Shown: piece by piece, positions 57,501-64,000 of the stretch
Layout of the letters: each line of letters begins with the position of its first letter
Position numbering within the stretch: position 1 is the stretch's first letter
Notes under the pieces: model-generated
What the model was told of the DNA's origin: nothing
Seen by the model: only the letters and a program-made list of their open reading frames with translations
The model's database searches: none
Assembly: GCF_018873765.1 (NCBI RefSeq)
Contig: NC_057923.1
Span: forward strand, 8,878,413-8,942,412
Direction of reading: 5' to 3'
Source of the DNA: Telopea speciosissima
Lineage: Eukaryota; Streptophyta; Magnoliopsida; Proteales; Proteaceae
DNA length: 64,000 bases
Position numbers and translations under genes: made by a program

Positions 57501-60469
57501 TCCTCTACTGCCCAAGTACTTGTTCCAACCTTGTCCAATGTGATTTGGCCAAAAACGCACAAAAAATGGGTTTTCCAAGATTCACTGGCGAAACTAGATG
57601 AAATGAGCAAAATGGGTCAAAATTCCAACCCAGTTCGTTCGAATTTATGTATTTATAGTATAGCCAAAGTAATGTTTCGGCTGAAATTTCGGCGAAACGA
57701 AACTTTGGACCAAAATATGATTGGAACCTCGATATTTTGGTTGAAATATGTTTTTGAGTATCGCAATGGGTTTTGTTTTGAGCCTTTGCGAAACCAAAAT
57801 ATTTCGCTAGGTTTTGCAAATTTCAGCAAAACTTTGTACCGTGGAATAAAGGAGAAGAGGGCTGATGTGCAGCTGTATAGATCGACTGTTGAAATCTCTT
57901 TGTTTCAGTACTTGCAAGTTGCAACACCCAAAAGAGAAAAAGAGAAGAGAAAACAGAGTATCATATGGAGGCAGAAAGAGAGAAAATAGGACAGAGAGAG
58001 AGATGCTCACACTCACAAACAAACTCTTTCAAATAATTGAATTCCATTCCAATCGATTGGGGAGGGGGATTACAGCTCTTTAAATAAAATAAAAAAAAAG
58101 GAACTAGACTTCTACCTAATGTGGACTTCCTAATATGTAATAAAACTAAAGACTTTTAAAAGTAATAGAAGACTCCCTAAACCTAAAATAATCTACTAAT
58201 GGAATCTTATTATTCTCGTGTACCTTTTTAAATCCCAACTTTTGGGCTTATAAAAGAGACCCGTTACAATAAAAAAAAAATAAACATAACAAGCACAAGG
58301 CCCATTAGAACCCAACCATGGGCTAAAATAAAGTATTTTAAAGCCCAATTGGCCCGATTGGACACCCTTAACTGCATCAGTCAATATGTTATTGATTGGA
58401 AATTCCCCTGTATCACGTAGTCACCATAAATTGGCCATATTATGATATGGGTAGAATTCCTGTTGAACATTTACGGTATACCTGATATAATTTTGAATCC
58501 TAATTGTGATTTGGGAAGCATAAGATCATAATACTAATTATTCAAACCCATCAATCCAATGACATGTGTTGGAGTTAAAAGACTGCTCAATATGTAGCCA
58601 TACAGGTTGTCTAAAGCTCTCGATGTCTTTGCTGCACGGCTTCTCCTTGGTCTACATAAGTAAAAACACAACATTTTATATTTAAATCCAACTACATCAA
58701 TGGTCACTGATCAAGTCTTGGTGAAAAAAATCGAGTAGTGTATGGTCTTACATCAGGTTGTAGCGAGTAGAGAATTTACGCAATAACCTGAACCTTTGAT
58801 ACATCAGTTTGATAAAGAGGAAAAATGAAATCCAACAATAAACAGAATAATTGGATTTATATGGATTTAATTAGGCGAAAAATATTTATCAGTCACCCTC
58901 AGTCCTTGACATTGAAGAAAATAAAACTTTAATAGTTCCTAGAATATATCAATACCCGTGTTAGTCGCTTTGTTTAAGTTAAGCTTTGCTGTTACTGATA
59001 GATAAAAGTAGCTTTGCGAAATATTATGTATCTTGTACAGGGTATTTATATTGCTGTTTTTTGTATTGCAATTCATAAAGCAATAAATTTTTATTACATT
59101 TCCTGCTGCTATCCTTTAAATAATAGTACTATTTTAGCGGAAGTGTCTTTTCCCTATAATACTGTGTTTACTTTTTTCCTGCTATTCTTATGTTTAGTTG
59201 ATACCGGATGATATGGAGTTCCAGTCTGGAGACGTGCCAAATTATACAACTTCAGATGGATCAGTATGTCTGGGTTCCATTTTCTTTTTTCTGCAGAATA
59301 TTTAGTTGTCTAGTCGACAGTGACTCCAGACTCTCTGCCCATGGGTGTTTGCAGGTTAAGATTCAAAAGGATAGTGAGGTGCGGTTAAAGATAATTGGTA
59401 CTCGTGTTGATGCTACAGAAATTGTATGTCCTTTATCCTTTGATCCTTTATTAAATAAAAATGTTATTTTTTGATGTCCTTTAACCCATTTCCTCGATCA
59501 ATTTATCTTTTTAAAAAATTTCCTAGATTGCTTCCCTGCGATGGAACTTTGTTGAAGTTTCTTTGCCTCTTTCCGACTTTTCACTTTCACTTAAATAGTG
59601 TGGTATATTATAATAACCCAAACTACTATTCTGTGATGTACATTAGATTAAATATTACTCTATTTTAGCTGAGTGAAAATCTTCTTGTAAACAAGTTTGG
59701 TGAAAAAAAAAAGTCGTAACCTTACTTTTTTGCCCTTTTAGTATAACACAGGTTTTTTCCCCCTCAATAAGGGTAAATCTTGTCATTTGACTTGCCAGCT
59801 CAAAAAATGTGCAGCTTTTAATAATGACATAATGACAAAGTCACTTTAAAATTATTGTGAACACCTTTTTTTACCCCTACATCAAATAACTTTTTTGGAA
59901 ATAGGACAAGAGGCAATCAAAAGAAGGTTACAACTTCTCACTTCACCATTTTGGTGACAACAAGGTGCACCCTTTAGTTAAAATGATATGTACTCTATTT
60001 ACAATTTACTTTTTGTACTAAATTTAAGACCTTTTAAGTACAAATGGCAAATAAAATGAGAGGCATTTGGCTTGAAGAGATCGTTATTGTTTGGGAGTAT
60101 TTGATCAGTGTGATTGTTAGTAAATTATACATAACATCCAAGGCAGGTTTTTTTTTTTGTGTGGGTGGGGGAGGTTGACAACTATAGATCAAACGTGAAT
60201 CCCATATATACATTGATATAAATTTAGAACACAGTGACTAGATCATGAAAAAGGAAACATGGCATTTTTAACATGTGCACTCCTTGAATCCTTCTGGTGC
60301 TATGTGTGCTTAAGTTTGTCTTAAACTCGTATATAATGTGTATGCTGTATTTAATGTTTCTAAATTCTCATTTGATTTTATTTTTCCTTCACTCAATTTT
60401 CAGTTCTGCATTGGTACGATAAAGGATGATTTCTTGGGTGTCATCAATGATCCTGGTGCAGCAGCTTAG
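48512..60469 (+). CDS. NRPB7: RPB7, RNA polymerase II subunit (6 exons)
   Basis: Coding exons: 48512-48627, 48760-48925, 56948-56998, 59198-59263, 59355-59423, 60404-60469, all GT-AG. The joined frame is 177 codons plus TAG; plant RPB7 is about 176 residues. The N-terminal half ([19 protein letters not shown], then LMKDVEGTC and [20 protein letters not shown]) is the tip domain. From about residue 80 on ([20 protein letters not shown], then [36 protein letters not shown]) is the S1-like OB fold. RPB7 pairs with RPB4 to form the stalk of Pol II, which binds emerging RNA. The [12 protein letters not shown] type matches the Pol II form rather than the Pol IV or V paralogues. The gene appears intact. 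Intron 2 is 8 kb of transposons. DXO1 ends 2.8 kb upstream on the same strand. Confidence 0.95.
49046..50223 (-). mobile_element. LTR-like element, family copy D (1178 bp)
   Basis: On the minus strand it begins tgatgcag and ends ctacatta, with a perfect 5-bp duplication aggct (49041-49045 and 50224-50228). A TATAAATAG lies at 49898-49906 on the minus strand, and a ttagggtt-rich leader covers 49080-49600. It is more diverged than A to C and lacks their tandem 59-bp units. It sits in RPB7 intron 2, antisense. Confidence 0.7.
51130..53235 (+). mobile_element. Decayed RTE-type LINE in RPB7 intron 2
   Basis: Plus-strand frames follow RTE order. The endonuclease end is at 51180-51470 ([34 protein letters not shown]). 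The linker is at 51501-52007 ([20 protein letters not shown]). Reverse transcriptase remains at 52120-52520 include an altered LTDDIVL box, and the C-terminus is at 52949-53146 ([20 protein letters not shown]). The 3' segment tgtaaccgaccccttttagt is at 53200-53219. Deletions and frameshifts are numerous, and no target duplication was found. Confidence 0.82.
53599..53725. mobile_element. Small MITE with atagttgtcaagg ends (127 bp)
   Basis: The left end is atagttgtcaaggca; the right end on the minus strand is atagttgtcacggc. It is inserted in a ct microsatellite, so the target duplication cannot be read. The interior is rich in gccttgg and cgcctt words. It shares its terminus with the element near 27739-28275. 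Confidence 0.7.
54836..55105. mobile_element. hAT-like MITE with tagggatgtaaa ends (270 bp)
   Basis: tagggatgtaaa at the left and tttacatcccta at the right are perfect inverted ends. The flanks share gtcca (left gtccaaac, right gtccatgg), consistent with a worn 8-bp duplication. The interior holds two direct repeats of ccgtttagcactatccgaat followed by ccgtccgaaagct. Confidence 0.75.
55106..56171 (+). repeat. Likely 5' LTR of a Copia retrotransposon
   Basis: The LTR end ...gttaca at 56171 abuts a perfect initiator tRNA-Met primer site. Promoter-like ctttaaatacg lies near 55330. The left limit is uncertain because the hAT-like MITE lies just outside or inside it. No second LTR was found in the window. 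Confidence 0.5.
56172..56183 (+). other. Primer binding site (tRNA-iMet type)
   Basis: TGGTATCAGAGC is the standard Copia primer site and follows directly on the LTR end. Confidence 0.85.
56430..56576 (-). mobile_element. tRNA-derived SINE with 16-bp target duplication
   Basis: On the minus strand it starts ccctagtgcacttggtagag (A-box region), has a B-box ggttcaagcc, and ends in a run of A (the T run at 56430-56438). cttggttgctggattt is repeated exactly at 56414-56429 and 56577-56592. It interrupts the Copia leader or gag start. Confidence 0.9.
56580..56797 (+). pseudogene. Start of a Copia gag
   Basis: The plus-strand frame reads [20 protein letters not shown], then [13 protein letters not shown] and [15 protein letters not shown], which is the N-terminal gag domain of Copia elements. 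It ends abruptly at a stop and no later Copia domain follows, so the element is truncated. Confidence 0.7.
57340..58379. other. Repeat-like sequence of RPB7 intron 3 ending actgcatca
   Basis: The right end actgcatca and a tttaaa-type TATA on the minus strand near 58080 recall the LTR-like family. However, no left terminus or target duplication was found. An internal stretch (57665-57840) has repeated ttcggcgaaac and accaaaatat words, typical of a small DNA element. Confidence 0.3.
58380..59197. other. End of RPB7 intron 3, nothing recognised
   Basis: AT-rich intronic sequence without a domain, RNA gene or clear repeat boundary. Confidence 0.4.
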
Positions 60470-60799
60470 TGATATTCAATGTTGAGAAATTTGCATTGTG
60501 AAGGAGAAGAATGTGATGTTTAATTTATCATATTCCCATGTCTTATTGTTCTAATATATAGATGCTGGCTATGTTTATATCCATGCTTATGGGAGCGGGT
60601 GTTGCATTCATTTTGTATGATTCTGAGTTCTTTATAGATCTCTGAAGACCCAGTGAGAATGTTTAGGAGAGGGAAATATTTTTAATTTGTAGCAATATCA
60701 ACAGCATTATTATTAAAATTTAAAGAATTAAGGTCTCAAATTCTGTGGGCTAAAGAGATGATGATTTCATGATTCGGAAAAAAAAACGGAAGTGGGAGG

Positions 60800-60823
60800 A
60801 ATGGAGAGAGAGAGAGAGAGACT
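60800..60823. repeat. GA microsatellite downstream of RPB7
   Basis: A run of about nine or ten ga units lies some 330 bp after the RPB7 stop codon. Confidence 0.85.
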
Positions 60824-61339
60824 TGAGTAGTATATACAATCATGTTGAATAATGATTACAAGAGTTTCTATTTTAGGTTTGAAAATTTTCATTTCCCTGA
60901 CCTTACCTTTAATTTCCTTTGCAACTAAATGGAGCCTTTGGGATAGAGTTCAATTGACACATAGAAAGTCAAAACTAAAGAGCAACGAGCAGTCTTCCCG
61001 CTTTTCCTCACTCTCGTTTGCAGCTTAACAGGAGTGTTTACCCTTTTTTATGCCTTAGGGGGAAGCCTGAAACTTATAAGGATGGGCAGCAAGAGCTTCA
61101 TGCATAAGGATAGTGTTCAGGAGAAAGGGACTTAAATACTATCCTGTGCCAGAGAGTGCAAACCCATTTGTACAGTACATTGAAATCATCAATAAGACAT
61201 CTTTGAAACAGTTAATTAAGTTGATGACCTCCTTGGATCTTCTTACTTGCTTACCTTTGCAGGTTTTTTGCAGTTAGCTGATGAGTTGATAAGATAATAG
61301 AGTTGCTTCTTTTACATCATACTCAGTTACTACGTATTT

Positions 61340-61815
61340 AAAGATAAAGAAAGTAATCCACTTTACAAAGTTGTTGCATCTTATATCTTCTCTCATGGTT
61401 ATGATACTGAGGACCTCTGTACAGAAGAAAGAAACGAGGAAGGATACTCTTCAAGCATTGAAAGTTGGAAGGTATTGAACCATTGAGGTGATTCCTGTTC
61501 AGATCAACAAAATGTAGGTTCTGCAACCGGCCAAATGAATCAAGGATGAGTCCTGCAAACCCAATTCAGAGAGAATCAAGAACATCGGATCCTTCAACTC
61601 ATCAAATCTGTCACTTGGGATTGTTGCAGAAACCGTTGGGTTCCCCTTGAGAATCAAAGCTTGTAGAGAATTAAAGCTAGGGAAAGAGATGGACAATGGA
61701 CCCAACAACAGGTTGTAGCTGAGGTCCATAAGGATCAAGCTCTTAAGGTTGTTGATGGAGTTGGGTATCTGACCGGACAGCCAGTTTCAGCTCAAACTGT
61801 TGAGATATTGGGAAT
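61340..61815 (-). pseudogene. Leucine-rich repeat receptor-like protein fragment
   Basis: The minus strand reads LRR units of the plant type: NWLSGQIPNSINNLKSLILM, DLSYNLLLGPLSISFPSFNS, LQALILKGNP, and in another frame LQNLHFVDLNRNHLNGSIPS. Layout is like the TMM/RLP29 group of receptor-like proteins. A TGA at 61788-61790 and a frameshift near 61530 break it, and both the signal peptide and the C-terminal part are missing. The subgroup assignment is from memory. Confidence 0.75.
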
Positions 61816-61829
61816 TATAGAGCTATAAT

Positions 61830-63020
61830 CACACATTGATTTGTTCATGTCCTTGGTGTCTTCATATAAAAACACCACCTAATGCATGAAGGTTTTGGGT
61901 TAGACACTTGGTATTTTCGTGGGCTATCCCATCTTTACATTTGAGGGATAGTAGGAAACCCTCCTTTACTGCAACAAGAATAATTTTTAACGCTACAAGT
62001 GAAATCTATTCTCAAGTTCCTCCGCCATTAAATTTCTCATCGGTTTGGGTTTGATCAACCAGCTTAAGACTTGGGAGGATAGGTTCCATAAAATCATAAA
62101 TCAAACTGAAACTGGGAACCGAGAACCGGGAACCAGAAAGATCCTCTCCTTTAGACTATTCAGTGGAGACCATGGTACCGAATCTATCGTCGGAGACCTG
62201 ATACTAATCAGTGGTATCGGCATCTATTGAGGGTAAAATTATTCAAAATCAACTCTTTATCCAAATTTGAGGGCAAATTGGTACGATCCAGCCCAATACA
62301 AATGATCTATATCGGTATCAATATCGGTCAAGCCTGATACATTTACTGAAAATATTTCTGATCAACACACTTTTGTTAGGCCACGTGGATGGGTTATGTC
62401 GCAATTCTAACACTTGGATATCTAAGAAATGATCTACATTGTCATCTGCTATATTTGAGAGTCCCAAATTCAGTCACATAACTTCCAATGCATAGATGTG
62501 CAATATGCCATCTTGGCCTCCTATGTATTTATGTACACCCATGTGACAATCCTCGATTTTCAATGTACTGTTTTATAACCTAGTAAACTCTGTCTAGACT
62601 GAAACTTGACATGTGAATGAAAAAAATTAGGATCTATCTATCCATAAAATTTCAATTTCATCCTACTTGACATCTGTAAGACATAAGTATGTAGATCAAA
62701 AATTCTTATACATCATAATCTTTCATACTCAACTGAACTTTGACGATTTTTTCTATCTAATGAATGGAAAGTCCACTTTGAGATCGGCCTCCTGCGTAGA
62801 CCTTCGAGTGAATCAAATATATATATATATATTTTTAATTTTCCTATGGGCCCTCCCTTAAGAATAATTGTAATATCATGTGGGTCGATGACCCAATATT
62901 AGATTTGACCTGATAAAAAACATATACTATTTAGCCAAAAGGCCTATAAAAATATGAATCAAACACTAATTGATTGATACAATAGAAGCTTTAAAAATAA
63001 AAATAAAAAACATTTTGAAA
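61830..63020. other. Intergenic, mostly featureless
   Basis: A tract at 62150-62350 with gatactaatcagtggtatcg and atcggtatcaatatcggtc resembles the MITE-like element at 22845. A short ta run lies near 62820. Nothing else was recognised. Confidence 0.4.
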
Positions 63021-63025
63021 AAAAA

Positions 63026-63117
63026 TCCGACCTGCCGGATTCGAACCAGCGACCTAAGGATTAACTGACAGGTTTACCCACTACAGTCCTCCGCTCTACC
63101 AACTGAGCTAAGATCGG
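63026..63117 (-). tRNA. tRNA-Tyr (GUA) with 19-nt intron
   Basis: The minus strand folds as a complete cloverleaf. The acceptor stem CCGATCT pairs with AGGTCGG (one G-U pair), followed by discriminator A. The D arm is GCTCAGTTGGTAGAGC, the anticodon loop CTGTAGA, and the T arm GCTGG-TTCGAAT-CCGGC. The intron is 63062-63080, immediately 3' of position 37, as in plant nuclear tRNA-Tyr genes. Mature length is 73 nt. Confidence 0.95.
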
Positions 63118-63296
63118 TTGACATTTTAAGTACGGATGAATTAATGTTACTTTTATATACTTTTTCCATTTTCAACACGCTGTTATATACTGGTATTAGG
63201 AATGGTCATGCAAAATGTTCAAAAAGAGAAAATATATATATAAATCCAACCTATATGGTCTACATAAAATTAATTTAAAAAAAAAACAAAAGTTGA

Positions 63297-63480
63297 AGTA
63301 AGGATGTCAAACAGTGTAGTTTCAGTTTAAATGACTCGGATCATGGTATAGCATGTAGAAACCGAAACCAAATCCAAAACCAAAATCATTCATTAAACAG
63401 TTTCAGTCCCAGTTTTGTTAATGATTTGAGGTAATAACTGTACGGGTATTATAATAATATATCTTTATATGTTTTAATAT
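63297..63480. repeat. Degenerate hAT-like or MITE-like tract
   Basis: It starts aaggatgtcaaacagtgtag and contains gaaaccgaaaccaaatccaa-type words, typical of worn hAT derivatives. A related sequence (gtttcggtctcaactttgtg) appears near 63901 and may be the other half. Confidence 0.3.
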
Positions 63481-63585
63481 AATCAGACTTGTTTTATGGC
63501 TCAGGTTGTGAGGGGTAATCTAGTAATTAGTTTATCTAACCTAAACCCTAGTTTCCTTAAAAATATTAGCTGAAGGTGAATTTTT

Positions 63586-63758
63586 CTCCTCTCAAGTTCC
63601 CTGTCCGGTCAGGTTCGTAGGTTCCTCTCATAGGGAGGGCGGAAATGACGACCTCACCCCCACCCGGGCAATGTGTTCGGGCAGGGGGTGAGGTTGTCAT
63701 TTTTGGCCCCCTATGAGAGGAACCTATGAACCTGATCGGGCAAGGAACCTGAGAGGAG
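63586..63758. repeat. Near-perfect 173-bp foldback with about 75-base arms
   Basis: The left arm contains caggttcgtaggttcctctc followed by ataggg and gacgacctcaccccc. The right arm, on the minus strand, contains caggttcataggttcctctc, ataggggg and gacaacctcaccccct. The loop is about 20 bases. It is GC-rich against AT-rich flanks. It is probably a foldback MITE and would transcribe as a long hairpin RNA. Confidence 0.85.
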
Positions 63759-64000
63759 TTAGATTCGCTGGAGGCAGTAGCCTTGGTATTCCAAACTTGA
63801 TACACTGGGTTTAATGCTTTAAGCAACCAGTGCTTAAACCTTAAACCCTAACAATAAGTTCATAAATAATTCGTAAGCAGTTTGTTAATAATTCTTAAAT
63901 GGTTTCGGTCTCAACTTTGTGACTCTAGAACTCGAAACAAGAAGACAAAGATGAAAGGAGAAGGTAACAAGTTCGTAAACGATCCTTAAAAGTTTTGATT

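Noticed and set aside
57160..58379. A sixth member of the LTR-like family
   Set aside because: Only the actgcatca end was found; no left terminus or matching 5-bp flank could be identified.

Overview
This is plant nuclear DNA from an angiosperm with transposon-swollen introns. The evidence is two conserved genes in their plant form (DXO1 and the Pol II subunit RPB7) with GT-AG introns, a plant-type tRNA-Tyr with an intron, Au-like SINEs, RTE and L1 LINEs, Copia and Gypsy fragments, and MULE- and hAT-like non-autonomous elements. The species cannot be named from the sequence.

Layout. 1-968: 5' exon of a minus-strand gene running off the left edge (conserved plant protein of unknown function). 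1039-2137: MULE-like element holding a captured-exon-like ORF. 2230-4690: decayed L1 LINE. 5258-6026: a SINE, then a TIR element with a second SINE inside it. 6218-45689: DXO1 on the plus strand, 13 exons, 1524 nt of coding sequence spread over 39.5 kb. 48512-60469: RPB7 on the plus strand, 6 exons, 534 nt of coding sequence over 12 kb. 61340-61815: broken LRR protein gene on the minus strand. 63026-63117: tRNA-Tyr(GUA) on the minus strand. 63586-63758: near-perfect hairpin.

Both gene models were assembled by eye from splice junctions. They read through every junction in frame, so both genes look intact despite their introns. DXO1 intron 1 (7.1 kb) has a LTR-like element. Intron 2 (7.4 kb) has a broken antisense Copia interrupted by two RTE LINEs. 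Intron 9 (4.2 kb) has an L1 tail and a LTR-like element carrying a GC-rich retroposon. Intron 10 (16 kb) has a further LTR-like element, a complete Copia with a 5-bp target duplication, an RTE LINE with a 16-bp target duplication that itself carries a MULE-like element with a 9-bp target duplication, a Gypsy protease fragment and a fifth LTR-like element carrying a SINE. RPB7 intron 2 (8 kb) has another LTR-like element, an RTE LINE, a small MITE and a Copia 5' end with nested MITE and SINE.

The least ordinary result is a family of 1.0-1.3 kb elements with ends TGATGCAG...CTACATTA and 5-bp target duplications. There are four clear copies and one probable copy, each with a TATA box in the same orientation and no coding capacity. 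They look like solo LTRs of one retrotransposon lineage. I found no new enzymatic or defence system.
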